Positions 11,398-21,761 of a stretch of DNA of 64,000 nucleotides are shown here, one piece after another. Source of the DNA: Ancylostoma caninum (taxonomy: Eukaryota; Nematoda; Chromadorea; Rhabditida; Ancylostomatidae); NCBI GenBank assembly GCA_037903475.1, contig JBAJFG010000172.1:3464001-3528000 (forward strand), given 5' to 3'. A program made the translations under genes and the position numbers. The notes under the pieces were generated by a model. It had not been told where the DNA came from and made no database searches. It saw nothing but the letters and a program-made list of their open reading frames with translations. Each line of letters starts with the position of its first letter. Position 1 is the stretch's first letter.

Positions 11398-14300
11398 ATT
11401 TACTCACCCAAGATTACCTTAAATAACTAATCTCAACTTAAAAGAATCACTATTGAAGACGCGAACTAAAGATATGGTTCTAAAAAAAGCAAAATCTACC
11501 ATGAAAAGTAAAACAGCAAATAAGGAACTTAATCAAAGTTGACCTTATCCACTTAGATAGAATGGAAGAGGAGAGGAAGAAAACGACAATTAATTCATGG
11601 AAAAATTCATTCCCTTGTGATGCATGAATCGTGCAAAATAAAGTAAACACAATTTGAATGAATGAAAGAATAAATAAATTAACAAATGGGTTAATATGAG
11701 CTGTACGGATTCAGTTCCAAGCCAAATTCTAAACCTCTCGCTCCTCAGTTTCTGGTTTCTGCTACCTGAGAAGGGAACCAACGAACAGTAGCAGTCAGTT
11801 GTGTCATCTATGGAACAATCCAGCCCGTCTTCAAGTATGTCAGGCCGCTGAAAAACGCTCGCGATTCATTAGCCTTGAAACGTTGTACACGAGCGGACGT
11901 TAACAATCTATGCGGTGTTTTTGCCGTCCGTCGACGTACTGGTTCTCGCTGTGCTGAGGAACTGTCGTGCTGAGACGCCCGCGCGCGCAATGACGACCTC
12001 CCTCAGCTGAGGGCTCCACGGATAACATGCGGTAATTAGTTGCAGTTTTTCGAAGGCAAGGTTGTTACTGGGTAGTAACTTCCGGACGTATATACATACC
12101 TCCAGAGGGAATCCATATCCTAATGGGTATGGATTTATAGACATTAAACAAGGAAAAAGGCCAAAATCTCCCAGATCCAGTTCCAAATTATCTCTCCTGC
12201 CTAACCAAATTACTATTAGGTCGTTCCAGAATCGATTTCGGATTTTGAGTGTGGATTTCACTTCGTATAACGCTGCTAAACCAAAGCCTCATGAAAACCT
12301 CATGGAAATTTGCGTTCTGGGCATGTGATACGGATTTCGGATGAGGTTGTTTGAACCATCTGTGAGAGGAGAGCGGACTAAAGATCTGTCATATTCGGGA
12401 CCGCATGGACCGGCATGCATCACCGAGAATACCCAGGGTAAAGGTGTTGTGGCCAGAAATTGCGAGGGCCACTTTCGAGGCTTCAGAAAAAAAAAAGCTC
12501 ACCAACCCTAGTTGTGTTTAACTGAGGGGTTTTATTGACCTTGAGTGTGTTCGAGTAAACAAATAGATAAATAAACGAGTAAATAACCATATGAGTCAAA
12601 GCATTCAACCCATCACGTAACCCACCAATGCATGCACCACTGCACAAAAGCATATTTTTCCCATGATGAGGAAAAGAAAACAAATGAGTGGGGAAGGTTT
12701 TCCGGAAATTTTTGTCTTATATATGCAGTAAATAGGAAAATATCTATTTAGAACTAAAACTATGTGTTTTCCCTTAATCGAGAAAAGATTTGGAAAGATG
12801 GCTATGAGAGCCCATGTCTAAAGATGGCTATGAGAAAGATGGCTGTGAGAGCCCAAGAGAAAATCCCCTCTCTATCCAGAAATTTCGATATTTCACCAAG
12901 CAAATCCGGAAAACATGGGTATTTGATTTTTCCCCGTGGAACGAAGTCCAGTGGTGAACTTAAAGTGATAATTGGAAGAGAACGCGAACAAAACTCAATA
13001 AGTGAGGGAGATAATGAGAAAGTCCGTCATAATCATGGAAATTCCTTCATGGACTCTCTAAGTACTGGCCTGGCTATACGCAAGCGTAAAATGGAATGAA
13101 AATTGAGGAGGAAAAAAATGACATGGGAAGTTCAGGAAATTCTCTTGGGACTCTAGGAGATTCCACTGGAGAGGACAGGTGCAGAGAGATTAGAGAGATA
13201 AAGAACGTGGGAAATTGTGTGGTAGTGAGGAGGATGAAGAGAAAGGCAGACAGCTGGCACAAAAACTACGCTGCCGTCGCTTTTGAAACAGGTTGTGGCA
13301 AAAAAAGGTAGTGTGAAGAGCAAAAGTACTAGTAAATAACCATGCAGGTTCAAGCTGGATGATGGGGATTCACGAAGGCCAGGAAAAAAACTGGTAAAAA
13401 CAAGCGCTCCCTTTTTTTCTAAAAAGAATCAAGGACAATATTCAGGGTTTTAGGGATTATGTCCAGGATTAGTTCATGTTTCAGCAGCGATGCTATTCGC
13501 AACAACGCGGGCCATTGCCGCTTTATGCATGAAAATGTGTCTTGTCGTGGAATGTTTGCATGAGGAAAATATGGGAAAGAGGAGAATCAAACAAATCCGA
13601 TGGCGCTGCAGCGGATGACCGCGCCGTACAAGCTGTGCACTACAGGCCCGCGGATTACGAGGGGAGAGGCGGACGAAGTGGACAGTCTTGCGGGAACCTT
13701 GGAGGGGTTCCCTGGATTTCATGGGAAAAGTATAGCTATATTCTCTTTAACGATACTGCTGGAGTCATTTGCAAAGTCCTTTTCCGCAAATATATCATAG
13801 TTAATTCCAGGATTTTTAACTGTTTGCCACATTGAAATGTCATGCCTGTGGGAGTGTCCTCGCTACAATTTCTGATTTTCCCAACCAAATAATTTTGTAG
13901 CTTCAATTCTCCAGCGTATGTTCACCCATATTTATCTTCCAAATCAAACCAATCGGGGCTTGAACACCCTTAAGTTCCTTAAATTAGCCTCGAAAGGCGG
14001 AGCTTTCAGTCTGCTCGTTATGCCTACAATCTCTCTAGAAAAAAGCAGTATCTCGATATCGATTGCTTTTGGACGAGTTGCGCTCCCCCCATCAGAAAAA
14101 GAAGACGTCATGAACAAGAAATCGGTCAAACGCTGTAAATATGCAACCTGGTAGTCAATGTCAGCATCAAAATAACTATCAAAAGTAGGCGGGGCATGCG
14201 CCGCACTTCCCGTGGGCGTGTCCTCGCTACAAGTTTCGATTTCTCGCGCTATTTTCTCCTTTAACTTTAATTTTCCAGCACACTTCCACCCAATTTCGTC

Positions 14301-14928
14301 TTTCAAAAGTGTCCAAAGCTATCGCAACGCAGACTGCACTGAGAACACGTCAATTTCGAATGTTTACTGCGCAAATACGGTACCATGAATTTCATTAACA
14401 CGTCCGTCAAGGATTGTTTGCTCTTTGTCTCCGTCCTCGTAGGTGAATCCGGACAAATATTCAGCGTTGGTTAAGTAGATAAGGCGTGTATGAACACCAC
14501 TACATAACTATTACCATGCAGCTTTGTTTCTTCATCATGTTATTGTCGACTCACGCAGTATTGCTCTAGAAATGTTGCAAAAATGATTCATGCACGATTG
14601 CGTCAAACCTTCAAGAGGAGTAGATACTTCAAGAATACTTCAAAGAGTGGTTTTTCTTTGCAATTCTGGGATGGAATTGAGGAGGGTTTCAGGCAATTTT
14701 AAATGGATGTAGACTTCGCGCCATACTGCAACCTGCAACGTGTAACGAATGGAGTGTGAATTGACAGAAATCCATGAGTCATCCGTGATGTTTGCGTTGC
14801 AAATGGACGTGTTCTGTCCCGCACTCAGTATGACTCACACACAGCGCACTAGGCTTACGACAGATAAGGAAGACGTTCGCCGGGGTGCTTAACTGGTGAA
14901 GAACCGAATAGGCCGGGAAACTCTCGTA
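11398..14928. other. Gene-poor stretch with weak coding-like patches
   Basis: No supported gene. A GC-richer patch at about 13600-13730 has open frames in two registers but no recognised protein. A phrase of roughly 100 bp beginning GTGGG-GTGTCCTCGCTACAA occurs twice, at about 13848-13940 and 14210-14310, as a diverged direct repeat. One copy of GGACGAGTTG lies at 14071-14080. Confidence 0.4.
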
Positions 14929-15075
14929 TTAGCTCTTTTTCTCTGAGGCTGACTTGACATTTATGGGTTGCTCTCCGCAAATGCAACCATTACGAGTCAT
15001 TTTGAGGTATTTTCCCTCATAACAGTGTTGTTTTGTAGTGCAGATTGCATTCACGCACTCATGTGCATGATGATC
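14929..15075 (-). CDS. Possible terminal exon of a small cysteine-rich protein (unrecognised)
   Basis: On the minus strand this frame encodes a compact cysteine-rich stretch (for example ECVNAICTTKQHCYEG followed by NGCICGEQP) and ends in a lysine/serine-rich tail before a TAA stop. Five cysteines in about 30 residues with Gly and aromatic residues between them look coding rather than random. No clear 3' splice acceptor or start was found, and the upstream DNA is a palindrome-rich repeat (TGATCAATCGATATATTGAT). It could be the last exon of a minus-strand gene that includes the exon candidates at 16.0-16.3 kb, or chance. Confidence 0.22.
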   Translation of the reverse strand, partial: DHHAHECVNAICTTKQHCYEGKYLKMTRNGCICGEQPINVKSASEKKS

Positions 15076-16016
15076 AATCGATATATTGATCAGTGATGAC
15101 GCACGCGACCGCACGCAGCTCCAGCGGCTTTAGAAGTCCTTTCAGAGTTATAGGGTTAGTGCAGCATTTAGAAGTTACAGATACTTTCAATACGTTCACA
15201 AAAATGTTATTTTATCTTTTTTTTCTGGAATTTCCCAGTAAAGTGACATTCCTCCCCTCCCCCCCCCCCTCCTCCCCCGCTCCCTCTCCAACAGAGACAT
15301 CCACAAATCATAGTATTTTATAGCAATCAATAACCTAATATGTCAACGCGACATTTTCTAGAGAAAAAACTGCTTTTCAGTCCAGAGAACTATAGTTTCG
15401 AACCGCCGCTGTCATCGCTGTTGCCTGCGCGCACTCGCGCGCCCTAATAAATCAATAAATTGATCGCAGAGGCGCAGTCAGTCATTTTTGGGTGTCCAGC
15501 AAAGTTTTTTTAAATTAAAAAAACAAAAAAAAACAACATCGTGACATTCCTATCAAGCATATTTCCTCTTTGTTGGGAGGAATCCTGAAGCCATTCATAG
15601 CGACCAAGTTACAGGAAAGTTCTGCCTTCATGCTAAGTAGTGCTGCAACATCTAGTCATTTGTACCCTTCCACAGGCCCACACCAATCAATATATCGATT
15701 ATGGGCGGAGAGATGTGATAGGGTGCAAAGAACTTTTTCTTCAATATCAGAACCGGAAAAACCTCGTGGAGAGGCCAAATTTTTCGCAAATACCATGAAA
15801 CTTCTATGTGATTCTAAAGTGCAAACGAGGAATTCCGTGGAAAATAAGAAGAGGGCTATGTTTTGGTTATTTCTCAAACAATAAATGTTTTCCATCGATA
15901 CACGGTGGGGAAAATGCGGAGACAATATCGAAATAAATGATAATAGAAATGACAAAGATGTATAAAAATAGCTGTAAAAGTTAATAAAACAAAACAAGAA
16001 TGAAGAAAATGCATAC
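15076..16016. other. Low-information stretch with a poly-C tract
   Basis: A C-rich run lies at about 15255-15290, and AATCAATATATCGATT-type palindromic phrases occur at about 15070 and 15683. The long hydrophobic minus-strand frame across 15.66-16.1 kb is AT-driven and resembles no known protein. Confidence 0.4.
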
Positions 16017-16318
16017 AGTAACCATAAAGAGCAAATCAGCAGAATTAAAGACGTTCGCACGAAAATCGACGACGGCCGTACAATAGCTGGACACCCGGGC
16101 TGAGTCACTGCCCACGATCATGGGAGCAGTTTCAGTTAACGTCTATTGTATGACTAAGACTACAGAATCTGGTTTTCCCCGGGGAGTCAACGGGGTTTTT
16201 TGGCGGCGATGAGAGCGCGTCGTTGAGCATTACTTACTGTGAAGCGGTGAAAAACTTGTCAGGATTCCAGCAGCAACATGGCGCCACTGGATCGCATCCG
16301 TTTCGCCTGGGTTTTCTG
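16017..16318 (-). CDS. Two phase-compatible exon candidates of an unrecognised gene
   Basis: Exon candidate 16318-16238 follows a CTTTCAG acceptor and ends at a GTAAGT donor; it reads ENPGETDAIQWRHVAAGIL and onward. Candidate 16099-16017 follows GACTCAG, ends before GTATGC and reads RVSSYCTAVVDFRANVF and onward. The first leaves one base and the second begins with two, so the join keeps phase. No family is recognised, no start or terminal exon was found, and the composition is only mildly coding-like. Confidence 0.25.
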
Positions 16319-17210
16319 CTGAAAGGTGTGAGAAAACGTGAAATAAATTTTGAAGGCATAGTCGAACGAAAAACAGGAAGCATAGGGCCTAAAACGTAGA
16401 GTTCCCGACATCCTTCCACCCCATCCAGAGACCCGAAGCACGGCCACCACGGACGCTACAAGTCCCCAATGCTCTATCAACTCATCACCTTCCACTCCTA
16501 CAAATAATTTAGTTGCAACAGGAAATTTTACCTTAAATTCGCAGAATGTTAAACTATTTTCATCTCAAATTATTTTTGAAGGCAAATAATAGAAAGAGAA
16601 AAGGCGGAAAACACTGAAAACTTTCTCAAAGGAAATATTCAGCAGAAAATACTATTCTACGTTCTCGAAATTTTTCAGAAACGGAAGTGACCAAAAAAAG
16701 CAAAAATGAAAGGCTTAATGTCACGTGATCCTTTATTAAATTGTTTATTTGTTTATTCTAGGTATAACCTTACACAACAGCTTACATGTACTACTGATGA
16801 ATTAGTAAGCAGCAATCATAATCAAAATCCAGAAAAATCCACTTTTCTTCTTGGAAAAATCCTAACAATCCAGCAAAGAAGTTCGTCCGAGACAGAAAAT
16901 CGATAATTTTTTTGAGCGAGTCGCAGGTTTTCAGGACAGGAGGTCTCATTGATGGTAGACTCATGTTATGTTTACTTTTCCTCAATGACACCCTCCCTCA
17001 CCCCTCAGTTGAGTGGAAAAACTCCGCACACTGTAGTGCTTTACACTTTTCGGGTGAACTCGGAAGAACAACCTCAGTACAGCAGGGGGAGAGGAACCAG
17101 AAGTAGAAGAAAGACAACAGGAGCAGGAATGGAGGATCTGCAACATCTGGACAGAGTGTATTCTGGAATGAGTTCACTGTAAATCGGAGCAGAATGTCTT
17201 CACCCACGTA
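16319..17210. other. Stretch upstream of the composite element
   Basis: No supported gene. A possible earlier exon of the minus-strand candidate lies near 16.42-16.50 kb after an ATTTGTAG acceptor (reads EGDELIEHWGLVASVVAVL), but no donor phase fits convincingly. Confidence 0.3.
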
Positions 17211-17765
17211 CAGTCGGGTCCGGCAGCCACTGCAAATGGGCGCCGGCGGGCGCCGGCCGCCGCCACCCTCCGGCGCCCTGGTATTAATGAGCTATAAATC
17301 ACTCGAGCTTGGGAGAAAGAGAAGAAAAATACAAGATTAGTCCATAGTAGACAGAGTGCAGTGGATATGTTAAGGCTATAAAGCAGGGGACCATTTTCAC
17401 AACTTTCATTTTTCATTTTCATTTTTGTGATTTTCATGGGAAAAGATTTCTGAATACACAATAAGCGAAGCCAACTCTTCCATTTTCTGCTATAGTTCAC
17501 TGCTTCGCGAATACAAAAATGGCCATTATTCTTCTATAGATGGACACAGTACTTCAGTTATCCCATCTGAATAATAAAGCTCATCCAATTTGGAGTCCTC
17601 AGAAATGATTGAAATCCGTACTTACACTTACACTTATCGTAGTTTATCTTCGAAATTTATGCAAAACGTTGCCGGATGCCTTCCTGGACTACCCGAAGGA
17701 GATCACGGGGGACGTTCCAAGCAGTGAACCCCAAACACTGCGATACTTAACTCTGGATCTCCAAC

Positions 17766-17821
17766 GGAGTGGAACCAGCGACAGGGACAGATTGCAATCT
17801 GCCACTCAAACCACTGAGCCA
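17766..17821 (-). repeat. tRNA-like segment I inside copy 1 (A and B boxes)
   Basis: On the minus strand TGGCTCAGTGG (17821-17811) fits the RNA polymerase III A-box consensus TRGCNNAGYGG. GGTTCCACTCC (17776-17766), 34 bases further on, fits the B box GGTTCNANTCC. The flank begins GCCCGGA like an acceptor stem, but no matching 3' strand closes it. It is read as a tRNA-derived (SINE-like) module rather than a functional tRNA gene. Confidence 0.6.
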
Positions 17822-17912
17822 TCCGGGCTACTTTTTATGTTGGAGTTTGTTAGATAACTGCAGCAGTCGTAGGCAGCATACTATATGTATTTGCAAAAGG
17901 GAGCACAGGACA

Positions 17913-17967
17913 GGATTCGATCCCCTGACCAGCACAACGTCGATCAATCGCTCAACCCACTTAGCTA
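17913..17967 (-). repeat. tRNA-like segment II inside copy 1 (A and B boxes)
   Basis: On the minus strand TAGCTAAGTGG (17967-17957) is an A box and GGATCGAATCC (17923-17913) a B box, 33 bases apart, as in tRNA genes. The counterpart in copy 2 reads TAGCTCAGTGG, closer still to a tRNA. No complete cloverleaf could be drawn. Confidence 0.6.
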
Positions 17968-18078
17968 TGGGCGCACGTGATGCAGCATACAAATAGTGTC
18001 CAATCTTACTTACACTTACACTTATCGTAGTTTATCTTAGAAATTTAGGTGAAAAGGGAGTTGGGTGGGGCCACTCCT

Positions 18079-18135
18079 GTGAAGCCTAAGCCTAAGCCTT
18101 AAACCCATTCTTAAGCATAGGGTTAGGCTTAGCTA
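18079..18135. repeat. Telomere-like hexamers inside copy 1
   Basis: GCCTAAGCCTAAGCCTTAAA is followed by an inverted GGTTAGGCTTA. GCCTAA/TTAGGC is the nematode telomere repeat. Only about three units are present, and the same block recurs in copy 2 (about 30168-30215), so it belongs to the element rather than marking a telomere. Confidence 0.6.
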
Positions 18136-18281
18136 CCCTGTCTACTATGGACTAAAATTGTGTTTTTCTTCGCTTTCTCCTAAGCTCGAGTGATTTATAG
18201 CTCATTAATACCGGGGCGCTGGAGGGTGGCGGCAGCCTGCGCCCGCCGGCGCCCATTTGCAGTGGCTGCCGGACCGGACTG

Positions 18282-20602
18282 TGGAATTGAATATATGTAT
18301 GTGGTAAAAATTGAAATCCGAGTAATCTAAGAAGTACCGATTTCTCTCAGAGGCAATAAGAAGGAAAATCGCGGAAAAAAAACGAGGACCGAAGTCGGAG
18401 AGTGTTTTCCTTTTTTTCCTACTACAACCACTCAGAAAAACCCTTTGGCACGAAATAATCAGAAGCTTTCTGAACTCTCATTGGGCAAAAATGCGTATGA
18501 GCATTTTGTTGGATTCTGTAAAATCTCTGATTTCCACTTTAGAGCTATGAAATTTATGTCGAACATGAAGACTTTATGGAACACGTCTAAGACCAGGATA
18601 TTAATTGGATATTGTAGAACCTGAGACACCTGTCCACGGAAAGAAATCCTGCACCATTCTGACAAGATATCAGTCCAAGAGACACAGTATCTTTCTGAGG
18701 TGTCCCCTAGCGCGCTGTCATCGAGGATGAGCTAAACCGTTGTTGTAAATTTTGAATTAGGGACTTGACAGATTTATTAATTACTGGGAAACCTGGAGAT
18801 GTGAAAATGACTAACACGGCATGGCATCATCCACAGCAGGTATGAGCGGAAGTACTGCAAGAGACCGGAAGTCGGAAGTTGGGAGAAGTTCGAAATCTGG
18901 CTAAATTTGGAGCGATGAATACAGCATGTCTGGGTTGAAGTGACCCAACGACTGCCAATCGTCCAGAAATCTAGAAGTCAGAAGCTCGCATGAGGCAAGA
19001 ATTCAGGAAATTCCGGCTTGGGGAACCGGAATTCCGCTCATCTCTGATGCACAGTTTGCGCACGCTTGAAGTTTGGGAGCTATGCAAAAGCTCTGAAAAA
19101 TTGGGGTATCCATCACCGCAGGCGGGCATTCCACTTCACGCACCGACCTATTCCATCGAAAAAGTTAAACTGAGGTTATTTGGCTGTTACATGACAGCAG
19201 TAGCACTACTAGGTTATTATTAGGTTGGTGCAAAAAAGTGCCCGTTTTCCGTTGCTGCATCTTTTCGAAAACTAAAGGTATGCCAAAATTGCCCTCCGGA
19301 AGTTCGCCGATCCGAGAAGGCCCTTTTAGAATAGTCCTGCAGTTATAGAGCATATAAATTATTGCTGAAAATTTGCGGATTGCAATAGTTCCAAGCCTTT
19401 CGAAAAATATTGAAATAGGACCGCAACGGTTCCGTTGGGAATAGGACGAGTAGGCCAACGAAAACTAAGCCCGTAGCCGGTCTTGCTGTCATTCTATCCC
19501 GACCTTTTACTGAATATGAGCCAGTAGAGGGCTGTTTTCTGAGAAAGCAGTGCGCCGAAAAGCAAACTGTGGAAAATGGACCGTTATTGTCACGAAAAAG
19601 CGAAAATGAAGCTGTTGCCTGGAGCACGTGTCCTTCTCTGCTAGCTCCAGGCGCCATTCGTAATATTTGCATAGTATCGCTTACGGCATGCGATAAAATT
19701 ATCGAGTCTTGTACAAACTACGAAAACGTGTTGGTTTTGTGGGATCATAGCAGCAAGAAGAACGTTTTGGCTGGGCTGAAGTGTCGTACATAGCAGCTCA
19801 GGCAATCGGAAGCAGGACAGCAGCAGGATTTATTCGTCTAAACTACTGTAGTCAACAAAATGATGGATCCTAACAATTTAATCTGCGTGTTACTACGATA
19901 TCTTACAGAATTTCCACATAACGGTGAAATAAGGTATAGGCCGTTCGTGCTGCGTTCGTGCTGCACAGTTATCAGAGATTCGCTTCGTTTTACTGCCTTG
20001 AGGAATTAGCCGAAGCACCATAAAAGGTCAAGTGAAATTTCTAGGAAAAATCGTGGATTCTGCCGACATGCGGGAAGAAATGGAGCAAATTGCCCGTACA
20101 TAGCAGGCGAAACAGAGGGGAACGATCGATGCAACACTGAAGAGCGATCGACGTCGTTGAATAAGCTGAATAATTCGATGATTCAACAAAGAGCACGTTA
20201 TCAAGCAGGGCAACGTTGACTCACTTGACGCCTACGCCGTGAAGTCAACAACTGGACCATGTGGACCCATATGACTAATATGGTCTGAGGTTGCTGGACA
20301 GCCCAGGGAGGTCATTTCTCGGACGTGGATCCTATGGAGGGGAAACTCTCTCGCTCAGTCGATTGTTGGACTTCAGCTGTCTCTTCCAGTAAGCTGAGAA
20401 AAGCCAAATTTGTTGCCTAATTTCAATGTCTCAAAATCGATAAATCAATAATTGGACCATTAAGGATTGCAGAATCCAGAAAAGGCGGATAGGGGAAATC
20501 GCAATAGCCTTGCACCCAAGTTTTTCAACCATCTCCACTTTTTTAGTTAGGAATCAATCGAAATGCCATGTAATACAGACCAGAAAAGTTGAAAAATCAA
20601 TA
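18282..20602. other. Gene-poor stretch with one mariner-type end
   Basis: TTAGGTTGGTGCAAAAAAGTG at 19220-19240 matches the terminal repeat style of mariner elements (TTAGGTTGGTGCAAAA...). No facing second end and no transposase reading frame were found in the following kilobase, so this is at most a remnant. No gene is supported. Confidence 0.4.
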
Positions 20603-20612
20603 TTTATTTATT
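20603..20612 (-). terminator. Polyadenylation signal for the first SXP/RAL-2 gene
   Basis: Two overlapping AATAAA hexamers on the minus strand lie about 126 bases downstream of the stop codon at 20738, a normal 3' UTR length for a nematode gene. Confidence 0.6.
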
Positions 20613-20737
20613 CCATATAGACAAACATAGCAGGAGAAGTTTATATTATTAGGCATTATGAACGTTTTCCCCATATAACGACAATAATTAACATTTAGAC
20701 AACCATTACTACACAACCCAAGATTCATTCAACCCGT

Positions 20738-21734
20738 CTACTGGCTCGCTTTCTCCCCGTAAGGGCTCTGTCCATAGTGTACAGCCTGATAGGCAGTCTC
20801 TCCATAGGCCTGTCCCTGCTCGCCGACCCCGTACTCCTCTCGTTCCCGGAGTCCATACGGTCCTGGCGCGTACTGCTCCTGTGGCTTCTGCTGCTGAGCG
20901 GCTTGCGAGTCATCTGCAGGAGCGAAGAGCTCGCCAAGGAGCGCTGCCGCTTCCATCTGTTTTGGGGTCAGCTTCTTCACGAGTTCTTGTCGCTCCTCGG
21001 CGGCTTGCTTCCAGGTGAGGTTCTGGAAAAGAAAATTTAGATTATATAGATAAATTTTTATCCAGGACTCTCAAAAATAGGTTAAAACTCACGTAGTTGT
21101 CCCCGACAGCTTGGTACTCCTTGAAGAATTGCATCAACTTCTCCATGGTGGCCATGAGTTCCGCTTCGGCTGCTTCTTTGTCCTTCTCCAGCTTTTCTTT
21201 GTAATTCAGGAAGGATTGCTAAAAATTTACATAATTAATGACCATCAATCATCAGATATCAGATCAAATTTATTTGAATGAAAATTTTTAGTTATTATAC
21301 CTTGATGTTGTACTTCTCAGCCCATGCCAGCATTCTGATCTCCCACTCAGCACGAGTCAAGTCCTGGGTCTGTAAATACACAATATTACCCACAATTCCT
21401 CCATCTAAAGCATACTCGAATGGACTCACATTGAAGATCGTCTGAAACTCTTCTTTACCCTTATCGTTGACTTCATCTAGGAAGGGGAACTTGGGCACGG
21501 GGAGCTGGAACATTTCTATTTACCAAATGTTAAAAAAGAGCTTTATTTTTTGGAACTAAATACTGTTTTTTTTTCTTACTACTCGGAGCTTTCTGCGCGA
21601 GTTTCCCATTATTCTCACTGTTTGTGCCCTGAAATTATTCCATGTCTTATCCCGACTTTGCTTACCTTCTCTGGAGCTTGAACAGGAACAGCTGCTATGC
21701 AGCAGGCAAGGCCGACCACAATAAGAAGTAGCAT
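20738..21734 (-). CDS. SXP/RAL-2 family (DUF148) secreted protein, gene 1
   Basis: Six exons on the minus strand: 21734-21666, 21628-21580, 21515-21430, 21369-21301, 21218-21093 and 21022-20738; 227 codons plus stop, all phases agreeing. The product starts with a signal peptide (MLLLIVVGLACCIAAV). An SXP/RAL-2 helical domain follows over about residues 50-160: a PKFPFLDEVNDKGKEEF start, then LTRAEWEIRMLAWAEKYNIK, a charged coiled helix (exon 5) and QELVKKLTPKQMEAAALL. The C-terminal 70 residues are rich in Gln, Gly, Tyr and Glu and look disordered. Members of this nematode-only family are secreted, often abundant and antigenic in parasites; their molecular role is not settled. A TTCCAG acceptor 20 bases upstream of the ATG suggests trans-splicing. 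A paralogue lies divergently at 25.5 kb. Confidence 0.88.
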
Positions 21735-21754
21735 TTTCGATAGCTCTGCTGGTT

Positions 21755-21761
21755 CTGGAAG
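21755..21761 (-). other. Probable trans-splice acceptor of SXP/RAL-2 gene 1
   Basis: On the minus strand CTTCCAG ends here, leaving a 20-base leader before the ATG. An acceptor this close to a start without an obvious donor upstream is typical of spliced-leader addition in nematodes. Confidence 0.5.

Larger units (their letters stand above)
17211..18281. mobile_element. Non-autonomous Tc1/mariner-like inverted-repeat element, copy 1
   Basis: About 1.07 kb bounded by inverted repeats of roughly 100 bp. The left end starts CAGTCGGGTCCGGCAGCC and the right end finishes GGCTGCCGGACCGGACTG; the arms are GC-rich (GGGCGCCGGCGGGCGC) and continue into CACTCGAGCTTGGGAGAAAG. The left flank is TA and the right flank TG, which fits a TA target duplication with one later change. 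No transposase is encoded. The interior carries two tRNA-like split promoters on the minus strand and a short run of GCCTAA telomere-type hexamers. Copy 2 (29152-30366) is near-identical, except that this copy lacks a 146-bp internal block. Confidence 0.88.

Noticed and set aside
10922..11407. 161-codon minus-strand frame rich in Phe-Ile-His-Ser
   Set aside because: It is the translation of a GAAT tetramer array; the same peptide arises from the separate array at 28.9 kb in three frames.
15656..16108. 150-codon hydrophobic minus-strand frame
   Set aside because: AT-rich hydrophobic runs without a family match; the splice-consistent frame over part of the same DNA is a different one.
17740..17830. 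Functional tRNA gene
   Set aside because: A and B boxes are present, but the acceptor stem does not close and the anticodon stem-loop has the wrong size; better read as a tRNA-derived module.
17769..17996. Open frames inside the composite elements (copies 1 and 2)
   Set aside because: They overlap tRNA-like modules, differ between the copies and resemble no transposase.
19220..20000. Full mariner element starting at the TTAGGTTGGTGCAAAA end
   Set aside because: No matching opposite end and no transposase blocks were found; only the terminal phrase fits.
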